The translations under genes and the position numbers were made by a program. A stretch of DNA of 64,000 bases from Epiperipatus broadwayi (lineage: Eukaryota; Onychophora; Udeonychophora; Euonychophora; Peripatidae), in contig JAQFVV010006274.1 of NCBI GenBank assembly GCA_028023455.1, positions 2,358,001 to 2,422,000 of the forward strand, written 5' to 3'. The notes beneath the pieces were generated by a model that was not told the DNA's origin, did not search any database, and worked only from the letters and a program-made list of their open reading frames with translations. This document shows positions 47,755 through 59,320 of this stretch, in pieces; the stretch's first letter is position 1; the number at the start of each line of letters is the position of its first letter.

Positions 47755-48385
47755 AAACTATTAAACATCACATGATCAGTGAAAAACCACAAGCTGGAAA
47801 TTAGTCTTGAGATATCGAATGAGTAGGCAATAGATAGAGATTTTATGCACAAACCTTCTTGCATCCATTGATTACACTGGCTTGCACTGGTGGTGCTACT
47901 AATGAAGAGTTTAGTCTCTGTGTAAACAGCTTGTGTAAGCATAAGTAATGGTGGTCATGTAAAGTTTGGTGGTTTAAAACCAATCCTGCTCAATAGCATT
48001 ATGGTGTCTGTGGTTATTAAAGAACCAAAGACACCAAAATGTATGGATGCTGAACTGAGTTCAGATCTATACAACTATTCAAGCTAATGAGCTTGAATTG
48101 AAAACATTATTGTGTTTTTATTTTGGATTCAAAGCTTTGTAGTTAGCTAATAAGGTAAAAGGTGGTTGCTGGAGAATTGCATTAGATCTTAAGATATGGG
48201 TCCAGTGCTCTCAGATCCAAAACATTGCACTGATGAAATCCATAAGCTGGAAACTAGTCTGGTCTGGGGATATTGGATGAGTAGGCACTAGATAGGGATT
48301 TTATGCACAAACCTTCTTGCATCCATTGATTACTCTGGCTTGCATTGGTGGCACTATTGTATGGAGTGTTTAGCCTCTGTGAAAT
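47755..48385 (+). mobile_element. Family M tandem copies with hammerhead-like motif (M4)
   Basis: 47785-47927 and 48236-48385 are direct repeats (AAGCTGGAAA, GAATGAGTAGGCA/GGATGAGTAGGCA, TTTTATGCACAAACCTTCTT, GCATCCATTGATTAC), 453-458 bp apart. Between them are the family M tail (GCATAAGTAATGGTGGTCATG) and body (AAGAACCAAAGACACCAAAA). The right repeat has a full hammerhead core (48215-48278). The left has only the GAAA-stem III-GUC part. It is a head-to-tail dimer of a unit of about 455 nt. The - strand 64-codon frames within it are spurious. Confidence 0.7.
48215..48278 (+). ncRNA. Hammerhead-like ribozyme, family M (M4)
   Basis: Outer stem I AUCCAA (48215-48220) with UUGGAU (48273-48278), core CUGAUGA (48230-48236), GAAA (48250-48253), stem III AC-UA-GU, triplet GUC ending at 48259. 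Stem II (AAUCCAUAAGCUG) pairs poorly, and a 5-nt insertion (UGGUC) disrupts inner stem I, so this copy is probably inactive. Its agreement with 38754-38812 in spacing and outer helix supports a shared ribozyme ancestor. Confidence 0.5.
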
Positions 48386-48749
48386 TATCTCTCTCCTAAT
48401 ACATAACTTAGCTGCTATTTTAATAAGAAAAATGCAGAGGGGAAACATACTACCTAATTATATTATAATTTTAATATATTAATAAATATTTTATTAAGTT
48501 AAATACTATTTATATCTTATATTTTAAAAGTATAAATAACACTGAATTAAAAACTGGTGTACTTATTAGAAATACAATGCTGATATTTTTTCTTTTTTTT
48601 TTTTTTTTAAATACAAGGATACAGTATTTTAAATTGTCTTTTAAAAATGCTTTTTATTGTGATTTTTATGATAAAAATTGTTTGTCAATACTATTATAAA
48701 AAATTTTCCATTAAAGGAACGTAATTCAAGTAAATAAAAAAAATTTGTG
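48386..48749. other. No gene seen; spacer with poly-T run
   Basis: A T-run of about 20 at 48590-48608. Nothing else recognised. Confidence 0.4.
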
Positions 48750-49645
48750 AGAATTAAAATGGAAAGCTATATAAGTCAATTAGATTTTAGAGATTATGTT
48801 ACTGTTTTTGCAAACAATGCTTCAGAGCTTTAGGAAATATTGCAAGAATTATCAGATGAAAGCAAAGAAATAGGAACATAGATACTAAATTAATGAACTT
48901 TTTTAAAAAAATAATTATAATAAAGATTAACAACCATGAATTAAAAAAAAGTTAACAAGTACAAATACTATGGCTAAATTATTAATATTGGTGAAAGTAT
49001 AATGGATGAAATTAATTATAAAATTAAATTTGAATGGATTGCTTTTGGTAGAAATATCTTAGCATTAAAAGGAAATATGCATATATGCTTGGAAAAAAAA
49101 AGAAAGGTTTTTAATAAATGTGTTTTACCAATTTCTACTTATGGATATGAGCCTTGGACATTTATAAAAAGAGAAATTCAGAGATTTCAGACCACTGAAT
49201 GAAATATGAAGAGAAAATTGTTGGTAGTAACAAAAAAAGATTGAAAATAAAATACTTGAGTGACATTATTGAGAAAAGCTAAAAGACTGAAATGGAGTTG
49301 GGCTGAACATATTGCTTGAAGAGACGAGTTGAAGTCTTAAACTGGTTTCCAAGAAATTATAAAAGAGCCTAAAAAGAAATCACATGTAAAATGAATGGAT
49401 GACATAAGAAAGTATGTTGTTGGAAAATGAAAAGAGAAGTTATAGATAAGAAGCTTTGAAAATATTTTCAACCTGCAGTGTAATGGATAATAGTTGAAAA
49501 TAGATGAATGAAAAAAATGAAGCATAAGGAAGTTTGTTGTTGGGAAGTGAGAAGAGAGACTATAGATAAGAACTGGATTAACTTTGAAAATACTTTCAAC
49601 TGCAGTGTATGAATAATAGTTGAAAATAAATGAATGATAAATAAA
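48750..49645 (+). pseudogene. Decayed RTE-type LINE, palm to 3' end
   Basis: YVTVFANNASEL then EILQELSDESKEIG (48795-48870) correspond to FADDIVLFANNASEL of RTE elements, with the FADD converted to FRDY. An open frame 49002-49202 reads KIKFEWIAFGRNILALKG and VFNKCVLPISTYGYEPWTF, the RTE thumb segment. Then AKRLKWSWAEHIA and a KKSHVK...MDDIRK stretch follow to about 49410. The 3' tail (AATAGTTGAAAATAGATGAATGA) is present twice: 49400-49512 and 49513-49645 are a tandem repeat of about 115 bp. Confidence 0.75.
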
Positions 49646-50032
49646 GTCAAATAAAATAATGATGATGCTGATGAGGCTGTAAGTGCATGATAAATAATGT
49701 CATCAGGATATAGACTCTGAGATAATCCAATTAAAAATATTGAAGATGCTATATCAGTAAACAGGAGCTTGAATTTGAATAGAACTTGAAAACTTTTAGT
49801 AGCAATTCAGAATTTCTAAGCTTGAGCTTAATAATCTTTAAGTAAGCAGCCCATAACAAAAGAACACAGCAATTCAGTTTTTGGTATATAAGTTCGTGTC
49901 TAATTACTTTTGGTTGAAGTGAAGTAGTCCAGATTCTGGCTTTATACATATATGCTAATGATCTAAACATATAATAAATACAACAAAAATAATATTATAT
50001 TATAGTACAGTCTTTTTCACTGGTGAGCAATT
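49646..50032. other. No gene seen; spacer
   Basis: A 73-codon - strand frame (49749-49970) has no recognisable domain. Nothing else. Confidence 0.4.
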
Positions 50033-50118
50033 ATAAACCTAAATGTAAGTAAATCTTAGCTTCAATATCCATATCCTATGAATGTTAAGGCTAAGATTTA
50101 TTTGCATTTAGGTTTATA
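50033..50118. repeat. Short perfect-armed palindrome
   Basis: ATAAACCTAAATGTAAGTAA followed by ATCTTAGC pairs with GCTAAGATTTATTTGCATTTAGGTTTAT (last 28 bases, taken in parts) around a 30-base loop. Possibly a degenerate MITE. Confidence 0.75.
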
Positions 50119-51149
50119 AAAACAAAATTTAAAATATTATCAGATTAAAAATTTTATGTTGATTCTTTCAAAAAAGATTAATGTAAAAAATATTAAATTC
50201 GGTAAAAAAAAAAAAAAAAAACCCAATAATTTCAATTGGAATGTGAAAACTTAATTAAAAGGTAATAATGATATTATTTAAAAATTTATATATTTAACAC
50301 CTTTCCCTCTTTATAAAAGATATTTGTGTGTGTATCTTGAAATTATAAAGTTAACCTTAATTAAAAATAAAAAAACATTGTAAAAAAAAAACCCCTTGTT
50401 TGATTTAATGCACTTTTAAAGTCGCAGACTGCGATGTGCAAGGTCCATACATTGCTTCTATAGTTGATCATTTGCAGTGCTCGAATTTTATGTGAACCTA
50501 GGAGCAAGATATTATTAGTTTACTTTATTTTTATAAAACAAAACAAAACAAAAAAGAAAGTAAGAACAATAATTATATTTTAAAATGCTTTCCAATCTAA
50601 TAAATCACTTCGCCCAATTCAAATGATTTTACTACGGATTTCTACTACGATAGGAAGGATCAAAAATGCAATATGTGGAAGAAAAAGTACTATATCACAG
50701 ACAACCTTGAAAAAAGGCAAACGAGTGAAAGAAAATTGGATTGTGGAGTTGTCTCTATAAGAAGTCACAACACAATTACAACCGAAATCTTAAATCCAAC
50801 AGAAGACTTAGAAAAAAGAATCAGGTGATATAGATGATTGTAATAAAGAAGTTTTCTAGGATATGCAATAATAATAATAATAAAAAATATAATATGAACA
50901 AAAACAAAAAATCGGATTTAAGATGGGCATCCTGCAATAGATTGTTAATGTTTGATGAGAATAATTTAAAAAATAAGGAAATAGACATTTATATTAATGA
51001 AGCCTAACATAAATAACGTTAAGCTACTATTAATAATTAATATCTTAAATTTGTATAGATTAAAAAAGTAGTCTACTTATAGAAAAATTTATTAATATAT
51101 AATCTATTGCCGTTAATGAAAAATTAAAATCTAATAGATAAACATTTTA
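50119..51149. other. No gene seen; AT-rich spacer
   Basis: 50645-50680 (GGAAGGATCAAAAATGCAAT, ATGTGGA) resembles the start of the RTE fragment at 51173-51200 (AGAAGGGATCGAAAATGCAAT), so a scrap of RTE may be present. Otherwise unassigned. Confidence 0.4.
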
Positions 51150-51495
51150 CTACATATTTATTTAGAGGTTAGAAGGGATCGAAAATGCAATGTATGGATA
51201 AGAGAACAAACAAGTGTTACTGACCTCATTAAAAAAATTAAAAGACTGAAGTGGAGTTGGGCTGGACATATTGTTAGAAGAGATGATAATAGACGGATAA
51301 TTGAAATTTTAAATTGGATTTCAAAAGATTGTAAAAGACCCAGAAAGAGACCACATGTCAAATGGATGGATGAAATAAGAAAGTGTGCAGGGATGATGTG
51401 GAGAAAAGAAGCTAAAGATAGAAAAAGATGGATTGAACTTGGAGAGACCTTCATCCTGCAGTGGATTGATAATGGTTGATGATGAATGAATCAAT
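51150..51495 (+). mobile_element. RTE-type LINE, 5'-truncated 3' end with open C-terminal frame
   Basis: From about 51171 to TGA at 51477-51479 one frame is open for over 100 codons. It contains TDLIKKIKRLKWSWAGHIVR, DDNRRIIEILNW, KRPRKRPHVKWMDEIRKCAG and RWIELGETFILQWIDNG. This is the conserved C-terminal tail of RTE-clade ORF2 proteins (LKWxWAGHxxR ... DDIR...W..L.E.F..QW). The frame is followed by TTGATGATGAATGAATCAATGA, a GAT-rich RTE-like terminus. The lack of stops makes it the youngest RTE fragment here. It was truncated at its 5' end by incomplete reverse transcription. The 98-codon - strand frame is its shadow. Confidence 0.85.
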
Positions 51496-52340
51496 GACTT
51501 TTACGATTCTGAGAATAAGCTTACCGTCGTTATTTTCTAGGGATTGCTTGGATATTGACCGATGCTATGGAGGATTATTTTATTTTTGCAATTTTTTAAA
51601 AAGCTCGTAAAAGTTCATAATGTTTATTCTATTTGCAAATTAAACTTATGATAATTTTTATTTATTTATATAATTGTAATTGAAAAATTAAAATTTCGAA
51701 TTCAATTGTTTCTAAATATTTATTAAATGAATCATTTGAATGCACTATTTATTTATTTTAAATAATTAAATTTTAGGCTTATTTATTTACATTATAAGAT
51801 GAGATGAGAGCTACCATGCCCAGAGAACCTGTTTGACACTTTATTTTTCCTTTCCATTCCCCGCACTAAGTTTTTCTCGTATGCTTCTCTATCCTACTTC
51901 ATCCCATTTCCACAACATAATCTTTGTCAACTCCATGGCCTTTATATCTAAATCCCCCTTATCTTTTTCCAAACCCAGCATAAAAACCAAGAACCTATCT
52001 TCTATATAATCACTTTGTTTATATTTATTTTCCCACAACTTTATTATTTGTGCCCTTTCTACTTGCAAGTATTTACATTCAACAAACAGATCAATTTTAA
52101 TAGTTATGAGTGACACCTATTGGAAAAGCAAAACAATATCTTTACTAGAAAATAGTTTAATTGTTTTTAGTATTTATACAGGAAAATAGCTGGGAACTAA
52201 TTGAAATATTTAGCAAGATATTTTGCATTCTTTTATTTAAAATATTTTCATTGAAATAAAAGAGAAGAGAGAGAGATGAAAATGAGTTTGATAGGGGATT
52301 TTTTTTCTTGCTTTTTATATTTCATTAAACAAGTTTTGTG
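51496..52340. other. No gene seen; spacer
   Basis: 51890-52110 has a 75-codon - strand frame (ELTKIMLWKWDEVG at its end) of more balanced composition with no recognisable family and no splice context I can support. Confidence 0.35.
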
Positions 52341-52351
52341 TTATAAAACAA

Positions 52352-52549
52352 ATGATATTAATTAAATGTCATAAAGTCAACATCGACTTTTGCCATCGGA
52401 TAAATGAACCGTTTTCTTTAACCTTGAGGGATAAATCTTTTGGCAGCTGTTTTTATGAATTTGTTAAAATCATCGTAGCAAAAGGAATCGTAGATATTTT
52501 TTTAATAAGTACATTTATGGTTATGATGATAATATCTTTGTTCTTCTAA
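52352..52549 (+). other. Open frame with C-terminal hydrophobic segment, unrecognised
   Basis: 65 codons. The first part (KCHKVNIDFCHRINEPFSL, then RDKSFGSCFYEFVKIIVAKG) has two or three Cys and a balanced composition. The last 19 residues (VDIFLISTFMVMMIISLFF) could be a membrane helix. It stands out from the AT-driven frames nearby, but there is no homologous domain that I know and no strong Kozak or splice signal. It could be a small exon or chance. Confidence 0.2.
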
Positions 52550-52911
52550 TTTTATTAAAGAATAAATATATTTTTTAAAACATTAAAGTTAATATTTATA
52601 TTAACTCAATAATAATTATAATCGAATGGTTTATTGCTCGAAATTTCATATAAATTCAAACACTGGAATCCCTGGATCCCTGGATTTAGCGTCCGTCACA
52701 TTGAAATTGTACTAAATTACACAAGATATTAATTTATTTATTTCTTGCTTATATGTAATCAACTATTACAAGTTAAATTCTTTAAATACAAATGGGTTAC
52801 ATCTAAAATATTTTAAATGATAATCAACTAAAAGTAAAATCTATTACATTCTTTAAACTTTACATATTTTATCCACACTACCAAGTTTTCTGTAAGTATA
52901 TTTATTTGCTT

Positions 52912-53272
52912 TCTTGAAATTATTAGATCAGAAGTCGAACTCGATAATGCGCTATTACTTCAAATATTGTAAATCTCTACGCATTCACACCAGTAAGAGT
53001 TTAAAAACCTTAAGTGAAAAGTTTAGAGTGTATTTCTATAAATATACCAACTTTCACTGACCATGCTAAATCAGGGCTTGAATATATTGTGTGCCTGACA
53101 TTATAATCAAATTTTGAATTGTACAAAGTAAAGCTATTATTATAAAGCGATGAAAATCTTGAAATTATTAGATTGGAAATCGAATTCCTGAACTGGATAA
53201 TGCACTATTAGTTTAAATATTATAAATCTCTATGGAGTTAGACTTCTGATCTAATATTTTCAAGATTTACCG
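52912..53272. repeat. Direct plus inverted repeat cluster
   Basis: TTGAAATTATTAGATCAGAA with a following GATAATGCGCTATTACTT...AAATCTCTA (52914-52980) recurs directly at 53158-53233. A third, inverted piece, GACTTCTGATCTAATATTTTCAAG (53247-53270), mirrors the start. Likely remains of a small palindromic element. Confidence 0.6.
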
Positions 53273-53845
53273 CACTTTATATTAATAAATTTTATTTGCT
53301 TTCTGTTTTTTTATCTGTCTTTCTCTATGTACATAAATATACAAAGAATTCTGTACAGGTAATAATAATGAAAAAAAAAAACTGTCTAATAAATACAGAG
53401 AAAAAATATATAATTGATTCTAATTTTTTTGAAATGAAAATTATTTGTGCAATTTTTTCATCCAATCCAGGAAGAATTTTCTCATTTTTGCCAGAAGTTA
53501 TTCTAAGTTATGTAAAAGAAAGAATCTTTATAGCAATTTCTTAGGATAGCATTTAAGCATAGATATTTATAAATCAAAATAAAAATATACTTAAAGTGAC
53601 AGCACACATTCTAACATAAACTGACAAGATACAAGTTATCAACACACACACTAACTCAAGACATCCTTTTCAAGAATGAACCTTTGATGCCATAAATGGA
53701 TGTGATTAATGTCAGAGAAGTGAGAAGAGAGTAATGACTAATAGTATATGAGAAGGGGAGAATGATTACATGAAATGTATGTGCATTTTGCCTTATATAT
53801 TGATAAAAATAGAACATACAAAATTTGGGTGAAATAATGAACCAC

Positions 53846-53881
<36 letters not shown>

Positions 53882-55244
53882 CAGGTATGAAGTGTCCATG
53901 TGTTGAATGGAATGAGTGCTTCAATACAAAAATTCACTAAAACTTTCAAAAGCTTTAATTGAAATTCAATTTAAAAAATTCACTTTCAATTTTTTTTACC
54001 AACAGTTGAATTGTTTTTATATATGGTAAAGAATGAGTTTAACCAATGCATTATTGGTTGATTATAAGAATTTTCAAACAATGCTAAAATCTAATTTACA
54101 GATAAAACTTGAGAATGTTAAAAGCATTTGAAGATAAAAATATATTGATAATGTATTTTCTATATTTAAACTAATCACAGTCTGATTAACATAAAAAAAA
54201 GAAGAATGAACAATTTAAACGCATTATTTTATGTATGGAACTTCTGTCAACTTTCAATTTTTTTGATGGGTATTCTTTAAGGGTTTAAACCTGGTATACT
54301 CAGAGGTATAGGGATAAATAGGTGAAACTTATATAATGAAGGAAATATAATGTTTCAATATTAGCTATTATGTAAAAATTGTTGTGAAAATAAAAGCATT
54401 ATATAAAAAAAATTATGTAGTGTGCTTCTGTCCTAAAAAATCACACTTCATAATTAATATGTATATATAATTATTAACTTTAACTGAGGCATTTGGTTCT
54501 GTATAAGTTTATTATTAATTATGGTAAGTAGTTATCTCATTGTAAGAGTAATGTTAAATTTCTATATAAAAAAATTAAAAGATCTGGTTATTTAAATTTT
54601 TTATATATATACTATTAAACATGAGAATTAAGTCAGAAATAGGATTTTTTAAATAGGCATATTTCATATCTATAACAAGTGCACCCCCTGTTCAAAATAA
54701 ACATATTAGCTGCAACAGATGCCATATTAAATTTTTTTTTATTTGGCTAAAAGTACAATTTTATAATAACTTTGGTCTTACATATCATAAAAAGCAATTA
54801 AGTTGAAAGAAATATAATCATTATTATAAAATTAAAAATAAAGTATATAAACATTTTTAAAGTTATTAATTTTAAATTTATTTATAAATTGCTAATTTTG
54901 ATTTATAAGTTATAAAATATATTTGTTGGTAAATTATTTAAAATTCTAATAAATTTTGATTAAAATGATATAGTATAGTAATTAATGATCAGCTTTCTTG
55001 CCATTTCTACTGTGAAAATAGTTCAATTCTCTGATTTATTTTTGATCTTAAACTGATCTGTGGAAAGCTATGTTACTGGGAAGATAATTTTTTTTAAAAT
55101 AAAATAAATGATTATGTAATAATTTATTTTAAATATTTATTTAATAATAAATTTAAAACTATCAATTGGAAGTGCAAATATACATTAGTAATTGCATCAA
55201 GCAATTTATATATACACTTATATGTAATATTTAAATACATACAT
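53273..55244. other. No gene seen; AT-rich spacer with (TA)n at 53847-53878
   Basis: An 82-codon + frame (53296-53544) is Ile/Lys/Phe-rich without domain features. A TA dinucleotide tract lies at 53847-53878. Nothing else recognised. Confidence 0.45.
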
Positions 55245-55462
55245 TTATATATTCTAAGCTTAATGTAATTAGAAGAGACTTGAACTCAGACTTTCAAGCT
55301 CCCTACAACTATCCATTCCATCTTAAAGAGATGATATACATAACCTGGGGATCATTTATCTTTTGTGGTCATGTGTATCAGTTGTTTAAGATGGAATGAA
55401 TAGCTGTAGAGAGCTTGAAAGTCTGAGTTCAAGTCTCTTCTAATTATATATATAGTACAAAC
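55245..55462. repeat. Family A inverted repeat lacking the ribozyme (A6)
   Basis: Arms 55266-55332 and 55385-55446 are inverted copies of the family A 3' end (AGAGAGCTTGAAAGTCTGAG, TTCAAGTCTCTTCTAATTA). The segment GGGGATCATTTATCTTTT and GGTCATGTGTATCAGTTG also belong to the family. The ribozyme segment present at 59039-59377 is absent from the centre, so this is a head-to-head pair of truncated units. Confidence 0.75.
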
Positions 55463-56920
55463 ATTTGATATACAATTGCTTCCATAAACTATTAACAAAT
55501 AATAACTATTTTTATTTTTTAAAGAAGTCATTTAAAATAATTTATTGAGAAATTACATTAAAAACTACACATTTTAATAATAAAAAAATATGACAAATAT
55601 TATCTGCACTTAATCTGAAAGTTCTTATCATTTTTTTTGTAAATTGTGTAGATCATAAAAAATATTTATAGGTTTTTTTTAATCATATATATTTGAAATA
55701 CATTAGTACATTTTACACAAGAAATATAAAAAAAAAAGTATATGATTTAGAAATATGCATTTTTTGGGACCTAGCACAAACCATTTTTTTCTACATTAAA
55801 AAAAGATGAAGCCTATAAAACTGATTTTTTTCACCAATGCAGAATGAAGTGCAACCAATTTAATGAATTTAAAAGCCATGTACAAGTTTATTCAGTAATA
55901 GAGTAATAAATATAAGACAGAAAAGTTTTTGGCTTGAAGCCCAGCATATCACTTCTGCTTCTTGGATACCATATGACCTAACTTCATATGGATTAAACGA
56001 CAAAAAGTGCCTATAATTTAATGCAGTAGTAGAGTGGAAATTCTGAAACTTAAGGTCCACAGATTATAATAAGCTCTGTTATTTCCAGCATTTGAGCTTC
56101 TTATAAACTCCAGAGCAGTAAAATTATTTTAATATTTCTAAGAATCAAAGGTTTTTCAATCAAAGATCAAACTATTGTTTTCATGATTGAACATTAACAT
56201 AAAAAGTCTTAAAGTCAAAAACATTATTTATTATGCATTAATTTTACTTCTCAATATTTTATTTAAAATATTTTTTTTTTAAAAAAAAAACTGACTTCTA
56301 AATGATCTTTTTGTTGTGATATTAAATTCTTGCTTGGATATATTTTCACTCAGCCAAGACAAATAGACCAACACGTTATTGTTTCTGTTTTCTGTATATG
56401 TATCACAAAACAAATTTATCAGTTAGTCTCAACTCATTGAGAATTTTTCTAATATCTCAATTAATGAAACATTTAATGAGTAAAGTTGGGAAAGTTCATG
56501 AAAATAAAAATGATATATATTAACAGATCTAACTATATCTTCTCCAGAACATGCACAGAATTCAGATGAGACATTAACTTTACATGATAATGTTTTATTT
56601 TCAATAAATAAGATTCACGTTTAACATCAAAAATATTTTTTATAAAATAGTTATTAAATAAAAAAATAAAACAACATTCTTTTGCAACTCTGTTACTATA
56701 AAATAACAAAGAAACCTGTAAAAGAGAATACAAATTTTAAAGATATAAAAGACCATCTTGATATTGGGAAAAAATCTATTTCAACAAGAAGATAATATGC
56801 TTAAATATTTAAAACCAGGATATTAATAATATAAAAGAATATTGAAATAAATTCGATTTAACAACAAATTTTTTTTAGTGATATAAAAAATAAAGCTATT
56901 GTTTGGGAATAATCTTGATA
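55463..56920. other. No gene seen; AT-rich spacer
   Basis: Two 63-66-codon - strand frames (55869-56060, 56533-56733) without recognisable features. Confidence 0.45.
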
Positions 56921-57315
56921 AGCTAAGTCAGGGGTCCCCAACCTTTTTGCACTTAAGAGCACATTCTATAATACCAGCCAGGTGGCGGGCACCATTTATT
57001 TTTTTCAACCAGATTGCGGGCACCATTTATTTTTTCAATGTAAATTTATAGTTGGATATTGTTAATAATACACATAATGTACAAAAAAATATTTATTTCA
57101 AAAATACAATTTTAACATATAATTAATGTTTATGTTTTTATGCTGTAAAAGTATAGTATGCCCTACAATTTGATTATAATATAATACAATAATTTATAAG
57201 AAATTTTAAAAATTAAATTTATTCGTATCAGATAATTTTTTATCATGTTCGGATAGCGGCGGGCACACGTAAAATGGTGCCCGCGGGCATAGGGTTGGGG
57301 ACCCCTGAGCTAAGT
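56921..57315. mobile_element. Non-autonomous hAT element (MITE) with intact 8-bp target-site duplication
   Basis: AGCTAAGT occurs at 56921-56928 and 57308-57315, directly outside terminal inverted repeats CAGGGGTCCCCAACC (56929-56943) and GGTTGGGGACCCCTG (57293-57307). Element length is 379 bp. An 8-bp duplication and CAGGGGT-type ends are diagnostic of the hAT superfamily. Subterminal GCGGGCACCATTT motifs occur twice near the left end and once, inverted, near the right end (AAAATGGTGCCCGCGGGC), the likely transposase-binding repeats. There is no transposase ORF, so it moved in trans. Perfect ends and duplication suggest a recent insertion. Confidence 0.95.
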
Positions 57316-58914
57316 GATACTGATTTTATATGGTTACCATAATACTGACCTATCAATACTAGGAGAAATTCTCTGAGTTGCAATATAAATGTGAAAATAG
57401 CATTAGACATTTATTGCCCCCCCCCCACTGCTTTTTGCAAAGAGACACCTTAGAGTCAACAAATAGCTTCGCGAATCTTTTTAGTTTTATCAATATTTTG
57501 GAAATGCTGTATTTTTTTGATATGAAAGTGTTCAAGTAAAAAAGTAAAGGAGAATATTTTTTATTATAAATATTTTATATTTAAAAAAAGATTTAATCAT
57601 TAAAAAAATATTTATTATAGTTTGTTTTTATATTAAGCAATATATGCGAAAGCAGATTCATTAACTTTAATAAAAAATATACAATAATTAAAAGTAATTG
57701 AAATGTTATTTACTTCATAAGTTGGATAAACTTGAGCATCGAAAGTGACAGGTTGAAGTTCAATCATGAATCTCTAGATTTCGAATGTGTCATTCTATTG
57801 CTATATCACTGGATAAATTAAAGGATCTTTAATTAAAACTCAATTTGACATCCCTGATAGTGAACGTCACATGTATTCCTAAATAATTTCTATTGGATTA
57901 TTTTTTTCTCTCTTATAATAATTGAGAGGGGATCATTAACCTTTTTTTAAATTTGATATAAATTATATTGGTCATTAAATTCTGCATATATATTACTGGT
58001 CAGTTTTAAAACATTTAATAATAAAAAGAAGGGGGTGGGATTAAAATTTGAGATGATGACGGTGTAAGAATTTGAGATTTTTAGTGAAACTAAAAATCAT
58101 TGTCAAAAGGGTTTATAAAAGGAAAGTATTTATCATCTTAAAATAACTGGTTTCTTTAGTTATTGTATTCCGAATGTAAAACTACTTGAAGTTGATAAAT
58201 TATATTTTTGTATGTGAAAACAGCTTACAATGTTAAGGATAAAATTTTCTTAATGTGTGTGCATGTATAATACGTTATGTATATAGTGAAAAAATAAAAG
58301 TATCTAAATATTAAATTTTTAGATAGCCAAGTTTAACATTTTTGAAAATAAATGTAAAACTTGAAAGTATTTGTTTTAAAAATCTTTTTTATGCTTAAGG
58401 GAAGAAATTATGTCAGTAAAAGTAGTTTGAGTAATAAATCAAAAATCATGACGTCATATCAACTATGGTGAAAATGTTCCTATATACATAGAACTTTTAG
58501 CCTCGCTTGGTGATTGCAATAATTTAAATTAGTTTTTCTAGGTTATATTTTAAGAGTTGTTAATTCTCGCACATGTTTATTTAAGTTTAGCGGTTATAAA
58601 AACTTGTGCTTTGATTGATCTTTATTAGTATAAATTTTATAAATATTGAAAGGAAAGTGTACTGCTTTATAGTAATTTTTTCTTTTTTTATTCGGTGATT
58701 TTTTCTTTAAAACAAAAAACAAAACTTGAAGTCATCTACCTGTTCAGTTCAATTTTTTAACTACAAGCACTATCTAGGTTAAAGTTTACATTAAGCAATT
58801 CTATATATTTGTATCACAAAAAAAAAAAGAAGAAATATTTACTTTTATTATAGTATTACCTCCCACTTTACCACTATTACAATTATTGATATTAATATTT
58901 AAATATATGCATGC
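57316..58914. other. No gene seen; spacer with possible promoter-like elements
   Basis: A ten-C run lies at 57417-57426. TGACGTCA (58449-58456), a CRE-type palindrome, precedes GGTTATAAAAAC (about 58590-58601), a TATA-like sequence, by about 140 bp. No gene follows visibly. This is weak evidence in AT-rich DNA. Confidence 0.3.
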
Positions 58915-59038
58915 CATCCATACTAAACTTTATGTAATTATAAGGGACTTAAACTCGAACTTTCAAGCTCCCTAAATCTATCCAATTTATCTTATACAAA
59001 TGATACACATGACCATATATATATTTGAAAAGATAAAT

Positions 59039-59093
59039 GATCTCCAACAGACGTATTTGGTGCTGAACCAGCACTCATCAGTTGGTCCAGATC
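59039..59093 (-). ncRNA. Hammerhead ribozyme relic, family A (A2)
   Basis: Stem I outer GAUCU/AGAUC (5 bp) and inner CCAA/UUGG are intact, the core CUGAUGA is intact and stem II GUGCUG-GUU-CAGCAC is perfect. However G12 is C (CAAA for GAAA) and the base at the cleavage position is G instead of H. Both changes should abolish cleavage. The preserved stem I provides the clearest view of the outer helix of this family. Confidence 0.8.
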
Positions 59094-59320
59094 ACCATCT
59101 TCCACACATATATACAATCACGGCTCAGTTTATATTAAAATAGCAAATCTTTAAACTTTAATAAACAATCAAGGGTTTTGAATATTCCATCCTCGGATTT
59201 CAATGAAATGAATGGCTGAAGAGTTGGAGAATGGAGAAGATTGAAGCTTGTCCATTAAAGTTTAAAGATTTGCTATCTTAATATAAACTGAGCAGTTATT
59301 GTATATATGTGAGAGAGATG

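Noticed and set aside
51158-51454. 98-codon - strand frame rich in Ser and Leu
   Set aside because: Antisense shadow of the RTE C-terminal frame, whose motifs are clear on the + strand.
58449-58601. CRE plus TATA as a promoter
   Set aside because: TATA-like strings are everywhere in this DNA and no exon follows; kept only as a remark.
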